The notes below the pieces were generated by a model. That model made no database searches, had not been told where the DNA came from, and worked only from the letters and a program-made list of their open reading frames with translations. Positions 51,848-61,177 of a stretch of DNA of 64,000 nt are shown here, one piece after another. How positions within the stretch are numbered: position 1 is the stretch's first letter; each line of letters starts with the position of its first letter. This stretch comes from Psychrosphaera ytuae (GTDB lineage: Bacteria > Pseudomonadota > Gammaproteobacteria > Enterobacterales > Alteromonadaceae): contig NZ_CP072110.1 in the NCBI RefSeq assembly GCF_017638545.1, positions 1,736,001 through 1,800,000 of the forward strand. Direction: 5' to 3'. The position numbers and the translations under genes were made by a program.

Positions 51848-52200
51848 AAACCAAATATCGCAGCGAACGACATAAAGAATACGTCGGTGATAAACACGGT
51901 AATCTTTATTACAACCAACTTAAATACTTCGAATTCCACGCCTACCCAGGCAAAGGCCTGCATCAACTTTGGACCATAGTCATCATTTTGTTGGTACTTT
52001 TTAGATTGGATGACTTGTTCGCGTTGAGCTTTTTGTCCGGAATGGGTGGTGTTTATGTGTTGTACTTGGCCAGTGTCACCTTGTATCTACTGACCAAGCG
52101 AATTTGTCGTTATAACGGCTACTTTTTGTATCCGGCTTTTATGATCCGTTACTTTAAGAAGCGCCGAATGAGTGCAGAATCAAGTACTCAGGTTGCATAA
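51844..52200 (+). CDS. Small two-helix membrane protein
   Basis: A 118-residue protein with two membrane helices (about residues 42-56 and 61-82) and basic ends. ATG 51844 overlaps the esterase stop (ATGA), the mark of translational coupling; a longer frame to 51796 lies inside the esterase gene. No family recognised. Confidence 0.65.
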   Translation: MKTKYRSERHKEYVGDKHGNLYYNQLKYFEFHAYPGKGLHQLWTIVIILLVLFRLDDLFALSFLSGMGGVYVLYLASVTLYLLTKRICRYNGYFLYPAFMIRYFKKRRMSAESSTQVA

Positions 52201-52215
52201 CTTCTTAAAAAGATT

Positions 52216-52554
52216 TTAGTTTTGTTCAACTCGCTCTGCGACAGGAAATAGCTCAAAAGAGCGAGTTAAAACGGCATCAAAGACTTTCTTCGGCACCCAT
52301 ACATCTACCACACCGTGTTGACCCGTAACCAGTTGAAGTCGGCCATCACCGTATATAATTTTACTCACATCCGTTTTTTCGATGGGTTTGCCAGGTAAAT
52401 TAAAGATACGTCTAATTGGAACGTCTTTAAAATACACCATATCGCCCTCTTCTTTAAAAATATGGTCTGGGCCGTTAACATCAGCAGAGCGATTTAAATA
52501 CATAAATAAAAAAACTATCACCCATAAGGTGATAAAAATCGGATAATCAATCAT
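52216..52554 (-). CDS. Small anchored protein coupled to ABC exporter
   Basis: A 112-residue protein with one N-terminal membrane helix (about residues 5-20), then a soluble domain starting HIFKEEGDMVYFKDVPIRRIFNLPGKP. ATG 52554 lies within the last codons of the ABC exporter gene (8-base overlap), so it is translated with it. No family recognised; an accessory to the exporter is inferred from coupling. Confidence 0.65.
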   Translation of the reverse strand: MIDYPIFITLWVIVFLFMYLNRSADVNGPDHIFKEEGDMVYFKDVPIRRIFNLPGKPIEKTDVSKIIYGDGRLQLVTGQHGVVDVWVPKKVFDAVLTRSFELFPVAERVEQN

Positions 52555-54343
52555 CTGAATTACCTTGTTGTTCGTTTTGCATTCGCCACAACTCAGCATA
52601 GCGACCTTGTTGTCCTAATAATACTTGATGCGTACCCACTTCGACCACCTCTCCTTGCTCTAGAACAACAATCTGATCTGCGTCAACCACGGTTGAAAGT
52701 CGGTGAGCAATCACTAAAGAAGTATGACCTTTGGCAATGTCTTTAAGGGCTTTTAAAATGGCTTGTTCAGAGCCAGAATCCAACGACGAGGTCGCCTCAT
52801 CAAAGACCAAAATAGGCGGGTTTTTCAATAGCGTGCGAGCTATTGCTACACGTTGTTTTTCTCCACCAGATAGTTTTAGGCCGCGCTCACCTACTTTGGT
52901 TTCGTGGCGGTCAGGTAGGCTTTCTATGAAATTTGATAAATGCGCATGGTTAATTGCTGCCCAAACTTGCTCGTCTGAAGCGGATGGGTTGCCATATCGA
53001 ATGTTTTCAAAAATCGTATCATTAAACAAAACCGTATCTTGAGGCACTATCCCGATAATTTGACGCAATGAATGCTGAGTGACATGTTTTATGTCTTGCC
53101 CGTCTATTAAAACCCGACCCGAATTTGGATCATAGAAGCGAAATAAGAGTTTAACTAACGTTGATTTGCCTGAGCCACTCGAGCCAACTACTGCTACTTT
53201 TTGACCTGCTTTAACCTCAAAGCTCACATTCTTGAGAACCGTTCTTTGTTGATCGTAACCAAACGCAATTTTCTCAAAGCTAATACTGCCAGCTGAAACG
53301 TTTAGCGCTTTAGCATTAGGTGTATCTGTAATTTTGGCTGGTCTTTGTAATAACTCAAACATACGTTCGATGTTCGCTAACGACCCTTTTATTTCCCGAT
53401 ATACAAAGCCCAAAAAGTTAAGTGGCATAAAGAGCTGCATCATAAATGCATTAATCAGCACAAAGTCACCTAACGTCATGGTTTTTTCCACTACGCCTTG
53501 TCCCGCAAGTAACAGCATAGAAGTCATGGCTGTCGCAACGATAAAGGCCTGTCCGCTGTTTAGCGCAAACAAAGTAAGTCGATTGCTACGACGGGCCTTT
53601 TCCCAATCAGCTAAATCCTCGTCATAGCGTTTCGCTTCGTAATCTTCGTTATTAAAATATTTAACCGTTTCGTAGTTCATTAGACTATCAATCGCACGGG
53701 TGTTACTGCTGTTATCCGCGGCGTTTGCAGCGCGAATAAACTTAGTCCGCCACTCTGTAGCATAGGCAGTGAAGAAGATATAAGTGACTATTGCGGCAAG
53801 AGTAATAAGGGCGAATTTGATCCCATAGTTAACGAAAAAAATGACCACAACAAACAAAATCTCTAACAAAATCGGGACTATGTTAAAGACCATAAAACGC
53901 ATCAAAAAGCTGATGCCAGATACACCGCGCTCCATATCTCGGCTCAAACCGCCCGTTTGGCGATTGAGATGAAAGTCCAGCTCAAGATTGTGAATGTGTT
54001 TGAACACGTTGAGCCCAACCCTGCGCATTGCACGTTCTGTTACTCGGCCAAACAACGTATCTCTAATTTCTCCGAGTAGCACATTAACCAATCGAATCAA
54101 TCCATAAGCAATAATAAGCGCCACAGGCACAGAGGCTAAAGCAACTGTTATATCGCTTTGTGAATCCAAGGTGTCCACCACACTTTTAAGCACAAATGGC
54201 ATTCCGACACTGGCTACTTTAGCCAAAATCAGACAACTCAATGCCAGTGCAACTCTTACCTTGTGTTCTAGCAAATAAGGTAAAAGCGTTTTTAAGCTTC
54301 GCCAGTTGAATTCAGTGACTGGTTCGTCCGTCATGTTTCGCAT
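52547..54343 (-). CDS. Atm1-like ABC exporter (fused membrane and ATPase domains)
   Basis: A protein of about 598 residues: a six-helix ABC exporter membrane domain (about 25-325) and a C-terminal ATPase with Walker A GSSGSGKST, signature LSGGEKQRVAIAR, Walker B ILVFDEATSSLD and switch IAHRLST. The membrane domain, with HNLELDFHLNRQTGGLSRDMERG, resembles the Atm1/ABCB7 group that exports glutathione-linked metals or sulphur species. ATG 54343 is chosen for a GAGA about five bases upstream; 54373 and 54334 are alternatives. Confidence 0.9.
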   Translation of the reverse strand: MRNMTDEPVTEFNWRSLKTLLPYLLEHKVRVALALSCLILAKVASVGMPFVLKSVVDTLDSQSDITVALASVPVALIIAYGLIRLVNVLLGEIRDTLFGRVTERAMRRVGLNVFKHIHNLELDFHLNRQTGGLSRDMERGVSGISFLMRFMVFNIVPILLEILFVVVIFFVNYGIKFALITLAAIVTYIFFTAYATEWRTKFIRAANAADNSSNTRAIDSLMNYETVKYFNNEDYEAKRYDEDLADWEKARRSNRLTLFALNSGQAFIVATAMTSMLLLAGQGVVEKTMTLGDFVLINAFMMQLFMPLNFLGFVYREIKGSLANIERMFELLQRPAKITDTPNAKALNVSAGSISFEKIAFGYDQQRTVLKNVSFEVKAGQKVAVVGSSGSGKSTLVKLLFRFYDPNSGRVLIDGQDIKHVTQHSLRQIIGIVPQDTVLFNDTIFENIRYGNPSASDEQVWAAINHAHLSNFIESLPDRHETKVGERGLKLSGGEKQRVAIARTLLKNPPILVFDEATSSLDSGSEQAILKALKDIAKGHTSLVIAHRLSTVVDADQIVVLEQGEVVEVGTHQVLLGQQGRYAELWRMQNEQQGNSDD

Positions 54344-54457
54344 TTTTCTCAAAATAAGCCTCTTTTGACCCAAATGGTCATTTACTAACTAAAGTTTGGC
54401 AATTTTTAGTGGTCGTGGGACAATAATTAACGATTTTAACAACTTTGATGAATTGTC

Positions 54458-55099
54458 GTGGAAAAAGTTAACAGTACTCCCCTATTACGGGCCGAACAAC
54501 TTACATGTATCAAACAAGATAGGATCTTATTTGAACATCTAGATGTGGCTGTTTACCCAGGTGATATCATTCAGGTTGCTGGTCCTAACGGCGCAGGTAA
54601 AACCAGTTTGCTACGAATATTAGCTGGCCTAGCTCAGCCTCATGAAGGCCAAGTCCTATACAATGAGACCCCGATAGGCGCCGACCCCGAACAGTACCAC
54701 CAAAGTTTACTTTATATCGGCCATAAAGCCGGTGTAAAAGCAGAACTCAGTGCCGAAGAAAATTTACAATTTAGTCTAGCCTTGCATCAACACGATGCCA
54801 ATCAAGCAGAAGCATTGCTAGAGTCGGTTGGACTACTTGGTTTTGAAGACTCACTAGCAGCCCAACTCAGTGCAGGTCAGCATAGGCGAATTTCATTGGC
54901 TCAGCTTTGGTCCAGCCACGCCAAGGTTTGGATATTAGACGAACCCTTTACCGCAATTGACGTGAAAGGTGTAGCGGCTATCGAACAACAGATACTTTCT
55001 CATGCTCAGCAAGGTGGCTGCGTCATTTTGACCACCCACCAGCCGTTATCATTGCCAGAGAATAAAGTTAAAACCTTAACCCTTAAGTACAGAGTGTAA
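54458..55099 (+). CDS. ccmA: Haem exporter ATPase CcmA
   Basis: A 213-residue ABC ATPase: Walker A GPNGAGKTS, signature LSAGQHRRISLAQL and Walker B VWILDEPF, with the compact length of CcmA. With CcmB, C and D it drives release of holo-CcmE in cytochrome c maturation. GTG start. It begins the ccmABCDE operon, 114 bases from the divergent exporter start. Confidence 0.95.
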   Translation: MEKVNSTPLLRAEQLTCIKQDRILFEHLDVAVYPGDIIQVAGPNGAGKTSLLRILAGLAQPHEGQVLYNETPIGADPEQYHQSLLYIGHKAGVKAELSAEENLQFSLALHQHDANQAEALLESVGLLGFEDSLAAQLSAGQHRRISLAQLWSSHAKVWILDEPFTAIDVKGVAAIEQQILSHAQQGGCVILTTHQPLSLPENKVKTLTLKYRV

Positions 55100-55102
55100 T
55101 TT

Positions 55103-55789
55103 ATGCAGCCCACTTATTCTTATTGGTCCGTATTCAAGCTTGTTTTGGCTCGTGATCTGCGTATCGCATTGCGTAACAAAGATGACGTTATCAACCCTCT
55201 GTTGTTTTTCGTTATCGTATTAACGCTTTTTCCCCTTGGGATCGGACCAGAACCAGCAACGCTAGCAAAAATAGCGCCTGGTATCATTTGGGTTGCGGCC
55301 TTGTTGTCGACACTTCTGTCATTAGATCGACTCTTCAAGTCAGATTACGCCGATGGTGCGCTTGAGCAACTTATCTTATCGCCCTATCCTGGTTTTATCT
55401 GGATTCTCGCTAAAGTTTGCGCGCACTGGGTATTGACTGGTTTGCCTTTGATCTTAATTTCTCCATTGCTAGCAGGCATGTTACAACTGCCATTGCAGAG
55501 TCTAGAAGCTGTTGTTCTAACCCTTTTGATAGGAACTCCTGTACTAAGTTTTATCGGAGCGATTGGAGCTGCATTAACCGTAGGCCTGCAAAAAGGTGGG
55601 GTACTGCTTAGCTTATTGATCTTACCGCTATATATTCCAGTATTAATTTTTGCCACTAGTGCCATAGATGCTGCAACGATGAGCTTACCCTACAGCGGAC
55701 AAATTGCTATCATAGGCGCTTTATTAGCAGGTGCAGTAACACTTGCCCCATTTGCAATTTTTTCAGCATTAAAAGTGAGTACCAATTAA
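55103..55789 (+). CDS. ccmB: Haem exporter permease CcmB
   Basis: A 228-residue protein with six membrane helices; LARDLRIALRNKDDVINPLLFFVIVLTLFPLGIGP at the start is typical of CcmB. It starts three bases after the ccmA stop and its own stop overlaps the ccmC start by one base. Confidence 0.95.
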   Translation: MQPTYSYWSVFKLVLARDLRIALRNKDDVINPLLFFVIVLTLFPLGIGPEPATLAKIAPGIIWVAALLSTLLSLDRLFKSDYADGALEQLILSPYPGFIWILAKVCAHWVLTGLPLILISPLLAGMLQLPLQSLEAVVLTLLIGTPVLSFIGAIGAALTVGLQKGGVLLSLLILPLYIPVLIFATSAIDAATMSLPYSGQIAIIGALLAGAVTLAPFAIFSALKVSTN

Positions 55790-56535
55790 TGTGGAAATGG
55801 CTACATCCATACGCGAACCCAGAAACCACCTATCAACTTAGTCACCGTTTGGTGCCTTGGTTTACCGGCCTAAGTGGAGTGTTATTAACCATAGGTTTGG
55901 CGTGGGCCCTATTATTTACGCCGCCAGACTATCAGCAAGGTGATAGTTTCCGAATTTTTTACATCCATGTACCGGCGGCAACATTGTCTATGGGCATATA
56001 CTTAGCCATGGCTATTTCGGCGTTTTGCGGAATGGTTTGGCAACTAAAGCTTTCTGACGCAGCGGTTGCGGCTATTGCCCCGATTGGTGCTGTTTATACA
56101 GCTATCGCCTTAATTACAGGAGCCGCATGGGGTAAACCTATGTGGGGCACTTGGTGGGTTTGGGATGCAAGATTGACCTCGGAACTTGTCTTGCTCTTTT
56201 TATACCTGGGCGTTATTGCCCTAAACAATGCCTTTGATGACCGACAAATGGGTGGCAAAGCGGCGGGCATATTAGCTATGGTCGGTGTAATTAACCTACC
56301 TATCATCAAATATTCAGTTGAGTGGTGGAACACCTTACATCAAGGGGCAACCGTCAGTAAGCTTGGCAAACCAGCTATGTCTCCGGAGATGTTCTGGCCA
56401 TTTGTCGTGTGCTTTCTGGGTTTTGCCTTTTTAGCTGCAGCAATTGGGTGCCTTAGATTTAAGTCAGAGATATTATTGCGCAACAGTACTCGCCCCTGGG
56501 TCAAGCAATTGATTGTGAACAAACAAGAGTTATAA
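55789..56535 (+). CDS. ccmC: Haem handling protein CcmC
   Basis: A 248-residue six-helix protein with the tryptophan-rich WWD motif (WGTWWVWDARLTSELVL). Two haem-facing His are in FRIFYIHVPAA and WWNTLHQGATV. It loads haem on CcmE at the periplasmic face. Confidence 0.96.
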   Translation: MWKWLHPYANPETTYQLSHRLVPWFTGLSGVLLTIGLAWALLFTPPDYQQGDSFRIFYIHVPAATLSMGIYLAMAISAFCGMVWQLKLSDAAVAAIAPIGAVYTAIALITGAAWGKPMWGTWWVWDARLTSELVLLFLYLGVIALNNAFDDRQMGGKAAGILAMVGVINLPIIKYSVEWWNTLHQGATVSKLGKPAMSPEMFWPFVVCFLGFAFLAAAIGCLRFKSEILLRNSTRPWVKQLIVNKQEL

Positions 56536-56546
56536 GAGAAAATACA

Positions 56547-56750
56547 ATGCAATTTGAAAGCTTTACTGATTTTATTGCCATGGGCGGATATGGTTTTTAT
56601 GTTTGGTTGTCATTCGGCTCTGGGCTTTTTCTTATTGGCGCTTTGATTTTACACAGCCGCTTCCAACACTCGTCTATCAAGCGCGATATCGCCAAAAAAC
56701 TTGAGCGTTCGGATAGATTAAAACGCGCCGCTGAAGTCAACCAACAATAG
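56547..56750 (+). CDS. ccmD: Haem exporter protein CcmD
   Basis: A 67-residue protein with one membrane helix (GGYGFYVWLSFGSGLFLIGALIL) and a basic cytoplasmic tail, as expected for CcmD, which helps release CcmE from the CcmABC complex. It lies 11 bases after ccmC. Confidence 0.93.
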   Translation: MQFESFTDFIAMGGYGFYVWLSFGSGLFLIGALILHSRFQHSSIKRDIAKKLERSDRLKRAAEVNQQ

Positions 56751-56773
56751 TTTTGAGTAAATAAGAGTTCATC

Positions 56774-57256
56774 ATGAATCCACGTCGTAAAAAAAGATTA
56801 TCAATTATCTTAGCCGTATTAGTTGGTTTAGGGGCTATTTCAGGCTTAGTGTTATACGCATTGAGCCAAAACATTGACCTGTTCTACAAACCAACTGAAA
56901 TCCATTATGGCAAACAAGAAACCGGTATCAAGCCTACCGAAGGGCAACGACTAAGAATTGGCGGAATTGTAGTTCCTGGTTCTGTTGTTCGCGATCCGAA
57001 TAGCTTGAAGGTTCAATTTGATCTGGTCGATATGAGACAACCTTTGGTTTTTCATGAAGATGACATCAAAGTTACGGTGACTTATAACGGTATTCTTCCG
57101 GATCTATTTAGAGAAGAACAAGGTATTGTTGCAAACGGTATCTTAAAAGACGGTTTTGTTGTTGAGGCATCAGAAGTCCTGGCCAAACACGACGAAAACT
57201 ACATGCCAGCAGAAATTGTCGAACAAGCACAATCCAAGCATCAAAAAAGCTATTAA
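56774..57256 (+). CDS. ccmE: Haem chaperone CcmE
   Basis: A 160-residue periplasmic chaperone anchored by one N-terminal helix (residues 9-29), with an OB fold and the haem-binding His139 and Tyr143 in VLAKHDENYMP. It carries haem covalently to the CcmF/H lyase. ccmF, ccmG and ccmH, which usually follow, are not in this window. Confidence 0.96.
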   Translation: MNPRRKKRLSIILAVLVGLGAISGLVLYALSQNIDLFYKPTEIHYGKQETGIKPTEGQRLRIGGIVVPGSVVRDPNSLKVQFDLVDMRQPLVFHEDDIKVTVTYNGILPDLFREEQGIVANGILKDGFVVEASEVLAKHDENYMPAEIVEQAQSKHQKSY

Positions 57257-57282
57257 AATATAAAAACTTAACTTTATATTTT
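57255..57282 (+). terminator. AT-rich hairpin after ccmE
   Basis: AAAATATAAA (57255-57264) pairs with TTTATATTTT (57273-57282) around an eight-base loop. It is weak for a terminator since it is all A/T, but it sits exactly where the ccm operon stops. Confidence 0.4.
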
Positions 57283-57342
57283 GACCAATTAATGGAAATA
57301 TAAGTTAGTCGTAAGCCGCAGTAATCATGGAGGTAAAGTGTA

Positions 57343-57987
57343 GTGGAGATTGCACTTTGGTTTTTGGCGATAATCTTTGTAATTATATTTGTCGTGGTCC
57401 TAATTTTAGTTTGGAGTCGTTACTCTGAACTGAAAGCCAAAGAGCTCAAAAAGAAGGGTCTAGGTCACGATATCAGAGAACAGCAAAAGTCATTTCGGGT
57501 CTTGTTACAAGGCCTTATGAATGATCACCTTATTGCTGCACCACACAAACAAGGATTGTCGATGTTGATCAATAATTACTTTGTGTATCAGCCAATCAAT
57601 GACATCAATGTTGGCCATTTTAATGAGCTCTATAACACTCTAGTAAAAAGTATTGGCAAGCTGAGAGACGCTCCACACTCAAATAAAGTGAATATTGCAG
57701 TTGCGTTTCACGAGCTTGCTTTAGAACTACCAATAAACACCTCTGACTATTCAGCGCATTTTTATTTGGATATAGCGCCGATGCTGGCTGTTCAATTAGA
57801 AAACCGCGTCGATGAACTTATTGTGCAACAAGAGCAAATGGCATCTTCGGCATCTTATGTTGAAGAAGAGGAAGAAGAAGAAATTTTACATACTTCTGAT
57901 TCATTCCAACCTGACACGATGGAAGTTAAGCCGCCTGAAGAGCGAAAAGTTACCTTGGTCACTAGAGAACATATGTCCATTCGCTGA
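57343..57987 (+). CDS. Hypothetical membrane-anchored acidic-tail protein
   Basis: A 214-residue protein with an N-terminal membrane helix (residues 3-25), a charged helical domain and a run of glutamates (about residues 173-180) before a linker tail. GTG start with GGAGGT eight bases upstream, a strong site. It occupies the slot where ccmF would lie. No family recognised, no haem motif. Confidence 0.7.
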   Translation: MEIALWFLAIIFVIIFVVVLILVWSRYSELKAKELKKKGLGHDIREQQKSFRVLLQGLMNDHLIAAPHKQGLSMLINNYFVYQPINDINVGHFNELYNTLVKSIGKLRDAPHSNKVNIAVAFHELALELPINTSDYSAHFYLDIAPMLAVQLENRVDELIVQQEQMASSASYVEEEEEEEILHTSDSFQPDTMEVKPPEERKVTLVTREHMSIR

Positions 57988-58037
57988 TAAAATACTCTAT
58001 ACTGCATCCTTTAAATTAATTAACAACAGGTCTCATC

Positions 58038-58604
58038 ATGGTGGAAAAGAAATACATCACCTCACAAGAGTTATTAGAAGACTCTTTTCGATTAGCACAC
58101 CAAGTGTTTGAAGATGGATTTAGACCCAACTTTATCGTGGGGATCTGGCGCGGTGGCGCACCCATTGGTATTGCGGTTCAGGAGTTTTTTGATTTCAAAA
58201 AGGTCGAAACTGATCACATTGCAGTTCGTACCTCGTCATACTACGGTATTGGTCAACAATCGAAAGAAATCAAAGTGCACGGCTTGCACTACCTGATAGA
58301 AAACGCAAATGCAGATGACAGCCTACTCATCGTCGATGACGTATTTGATACAGGTCGAAGCATTGAGGCTTTAATTAAACAAATAAAGTCGCTTTCAAGA
58401 CTTAACACACCAAAAGACATTCGCATTGCGACACCATGGTATAAGCCAACAAACTCAAAAGTTGATATCGTACCTGACTATTACGTTAACAAAAGTGACG
58501 AGTGGTTAGTATTCCCACATGAGTTGTCTGGGTTATCACCTGAAGAGTTAAAACAAGGTAAAACCGAGCTTAGTAATATCATCGACCTATTTATCGATAA
58601 GTAA
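58038..58604 (+). CDS. Phosphoribosyltransferase, hypoxanthine/xanthine type
   Basis: A 188-residue PRTase. The PRPP-binding motif reads LLIVDDVFDTGRS at about residues 97-109, and FIVGIWRGGAPIGIAVQEFF supplies the pyrophosphate loop. It likely salvages hypoxanthine, guanine or xanthine to nucleotides; which base is unclear because the aromatic lid does not settle it. It is a single-gene unit with a strong terminator. Confidence 0.85.
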   Translation: MVEKKYITSQELLEDSFRLAHQVFEDGFRPNFIVGIWRGGAPIGIAVQEFFDFKKVETDHIAVRTSSYYGIGQQSKEIKVHGLHYLIENANADDSLLIVDDVFDTGRSIEALIKQIKSLSRLNTPKDIRIATPWYKPTNSKVDIVPDYYVNKSDEWLVFPHELSGLSPEELKQGKTELSNIIDLFIDK

Positions 58605-58621
58605 CTCAATATTCTAAAACT

Positions 58622-58649
58622 AAAAAGGAGAGCTAAGCTCTCCTTTTTT
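58622..58649. terminator. Bidirectional rho-independent terminator
   Basis: Stem AAAAAGGAGAGC (58622-58633) with GCTCTCCTTTTT (58637-58648), three-base loop, between convergent genes. Confidence 0.9.
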
Positions 58650-58679
58650 GATCTTACAATTCACATAAATGAATAAAGG

Positions 58680-58925
58680 TTACTCATCTCTTACAACAAT
58701 CGTTGTGTGATTCTTAAATGTGGCCGCTGATATTATCGCCCACAAATGAACGATACCACCTATGATGGCTGGCACCACTAAGAACCACAACGCATAACCA
58801 CCAATGACCAACATAGCAGTTAATATTGCTGCCAAAATCCGACCTTGTACCAAAAAGCCAAGGCCAGGAAAAAATACGTTACACAACGCAGCTATCACGT
58901 TACCAGCAGATCCTTGTTCAGACAT
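58680..58925 (-). CDS. Small two-helix membrane protein
   Basis: An 81-residue protein with two membrane stretches (FFPGLGFLVQGRILAAILTAML and YALWFLVVPAIIGGIVHLWA) and a GLG-x-LVQGR loop. It resembles small TM2/YqaE-like membrane proteins in form, but I do not recognise an exact family. It lies 15 bases downstream of envZ and may be co-transcribed with it. Confidence 0.75.
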   Translation of the reverse strand: MSEQGSAGNVIAALCNVFFPGLGFLVQGRILAAILTAMLVIGGYALWFLVVPAIIGGIVHLWAIISAATFKNHTTIVVRDE

Positions 58926-58940
58926 TGTTATCTCCCGTGT

Positions 58941-60248
58941 TTATTGACCTGAAATCGGCAATGTTACTCGTGCCGTTAAACCACCTTCTTTTCGGTTTAA
59001 CAAAGTCACATCACCGCCGTGCATATCGACAATCTTTTTAATAATTGCTAATCCCAAACCACTTCCTTCGACGCCACGCGCAGCATCGCCTTGAGTGAAA
59101 GGTTCGAATAGCCTGTGCATATCTTGCTCCGGTATTCCAGGGCCCGAATCGGAAACTTCAAAGCTCACCGCTTTTTGTTCCGGCACCGAATAAGAGGTGA
59201 TTAAAATATCCCCTTCTGAATAACGTAGCGCATTTTCTATCAAATTTGAAATAACTCGCTTGATCGCAATGGGACGTATCATCACCTGTGGCAGACTAAT
59301 GTCTAAGTTTAATTCGAAGTGGCGCTCTCTGTTGATTTGTTCTGACTCTGCCACATCTTGCACGAGTCCGTTGAGATCCATACGATTCAGCTCTTCCATT
59401 CGGTGATGACGAATATATTCCATAAATTGGTCAATGATGGCATTCATATCTTCAATGTCATTGACGATACCTTCTCGCAAAAACGATTCGGTATCCGCCA
59501 TCATTTCTGTCGCTAAGCGAATTCGAGTCAAAGGCGTACGCAAGTCATGGGATACACCAGCCATAATGAAGTTACGATCTTTTTCGAGTTGTTGTATCCC
59601 CTGAGACATGTGATTAAACGCTCGGGTAACAGCAACGATTTCTTCTGAGCCATTTTCTTTGATTTTGTCCGGAAACTCTCCGCGACCCACTTCCTCTGCG
59701 GCGTGTTGCAACGACTTGAGCGGTCGGTTTAATTGCCGGGCAAAAAACCATCCTCCAGTCACACTGACAATACCAATAGCGATGAGATAAATAAGAAGCG
59801 GTGACAAATCTTTTTTCTTAAAACCATCGAGAGGGACTTTGATCCAAATATGGGGAGCTTGTGGAGGACGAACCCAAAAGTAAAATACGTCTCCTTGGGA
59901 CAATCTAACTTCGGCTTTGCCACCGAGTTGCTTTGACATTTGTGAAGAAAAATAAGGGTAAAACTCAGCTTCCTTTAAGCCCTGCTGCTCGGCTTGCTGC
60001 TGATCGAGAATACTGATATCCGTCGCTTCGAGATAACGCTTCGACAGGTCTGCGCTGATTTTGAACTCACGCTCGTCAGCAATAAATAAAACTTTTACCT
60101 GCTTAGCCAACAGGTTATTGATTTGTTGATAACTAGGTTCAATGATGTAAGACACCACACTGTAATAAGATACAATCTGGTTGAGTAACAATATGAATCC
60201 GATCAAAAAGACCGTTTGACCAAATGCACTTCGAGGCAAAATATTCAT
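58941..60248 (-). CDS. envZ: Osmosensor histidine kinase EnvZ
   Basis: A 435-residue kinase: TM1 (about 11-34), periplasmic domain (35-150), TM2 (about 151-170), HAMP, HisKA with His234 (GVSHDLRTPLTR), and HATPase (NLIENALRYS, DSGPGIP, GSGLGLAI). It phosphorylates OmpR to set porin expression. ATG 60248 has AAGGA six bases upstream; it lies 17 bases after ompR. Confidence 0.95.
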   Translation of the reverse strand: MNILPRSAFGQTVFLIGFILLLNQIVSYYSVVSYIIEPSYQQINNLLAKQVKVLFIADEREFKISADLSKRYLEATDISILDQQQAEQQGLKEAEFYPYFSSQMSKQLGGKAEVRLSQGDVFYFWVRPPQAPHIWIKVPLDGFKKKDLSPLLIYLIAIGIVSVTGGWFFARQLNRPLKSLQHAAEEVGRGEFPDKIKENGSEEIVAVTRAFNHMSQGIQQLEKDRNFIMAGVSHDLRTPLTRIRLATEMMADTESFLREGIVNDIEDMNAIIDQFMEYIRHHRMEELNRMDLNGLVQDVAESEQINRERHFELNLDISLPQVMIRPIAIKRVISNLIENALRYSEGDILITSYSVPEQKAVSFEVSDSGPGIPEQDMHRLFEPFTQGDAARGVEGSGLGLAIIKKIVDMHGGDVTLLNRKEGGLTARVTLPISGQ

Positions 60249-60265
60249 CAACGGTCCTTTAACTA

Positions 60266-60985
60266 CTACCCTTTGCCGTCAGGGATAAAGACGTAACCTA
60301 CACCCCAAACCGTCTGGATATACCTAGGCTTGGTGTGATCATCTTCAATCATTTTACGCAATCGAGAGACTTGTACATCAATACTGCGTTCAAGTGCAGA
60401 ATAATCACGACCACGTGCCATATTCATTAATTTATCACGTGATAGTGGTTCTCTAGCATGAGAAATCAGAGCCTTTAAAACAGCAAACTCGCCACTGGTC
60501 AGCGGCATTATCTCTTCACCACTGCGCATTTCTCGAGTTGCTAAGTTTAGTGTGAACTCACCAAAACTAACTTCTTCTTCTTCGGTAGCTGGTGCACCTG
60601 GCACTTCCTTAGACTTGCGACGCAAAATCGCTTTGATTCTTGCTAATAACTCGCGAGGATTAAATGGCTTTGGCAGATAATCATCGGCACCGAGCTCTAG
60701 ACCAATGATTCGGTCTACTTCGTCACCTTTAGCAGTTAACATAACGATTGGAATTTCGTTTTCCATCTGACGTAGACGTCGACAGATAGACAAACCATCC
60801 TCGCCCGGTAACATCAAATCCAAAACTAATAAGTGAAAGTTTTCGCGTTCTAATAGGCGATCCATTTGTTCCGCATTGGCAGCACTGCGTACAATAAAAC
60901 CTTGTTCAAGGAGATATCGTTCTAATAAGCTGCGTAGCCGCATGTCGTCATCGACAACGAGAATTTTTGTAGTTTCCTGTTCCAT
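60266..60985 (-). CDS. ompR: Osmoregulation response regulator OmpR
   Basis: A 239-residue regulator, the E. coli length. The receiver has an acidic pocket (VVDDDMRLRSL), the phospho-acceptor Asp56 (LLVLDLMLPGEDG) and KPFNPREL; the winged helix ends with SIDVQVSRLRKMIEDD. ATG 60985 has AGGT seven bases upstream. It is divergent from greB across a 192-base gap, which holds no further gene. Confidence 0.97.
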   Translation of the reverse strand: MEQETTKILVVDDDMRLRSLLERYLLEQGFIVRSAANAEQMDRLLERENFHLLVLDLMLPGEDGLSICRRLRQMENEIPIVMLTAKGDEVDRIIGLELGADDYLPKPFNPRELLARIKAILRRKSKEVPGAPATEEEEVSFGEFTLNLATREMRSGEEIMPLTSGEFAVLKALISHAREPLSRDKLMNMARGRDYSALERSIDVQVSRLRKMIEDDHTKPRYIQTVWGVGYVFIPDGKG

Positions 60986-61177
60986 CAAATTTACCTGTAA
61001 GCGTCACAACATATCTGAATATAAAGTAAAAAGATGGCAAATCCAAAGCACGAAAGGATTAAGGTTGTTACAAAGTTTGTCTAACGCTCATAAAAACGCC
61101 GATAGCCTGCTATTTGCTAGCCGTCTTTTAATAAATGTTGCTACAATGGATTTCTCTCTACGTCGAACAACTATGGT

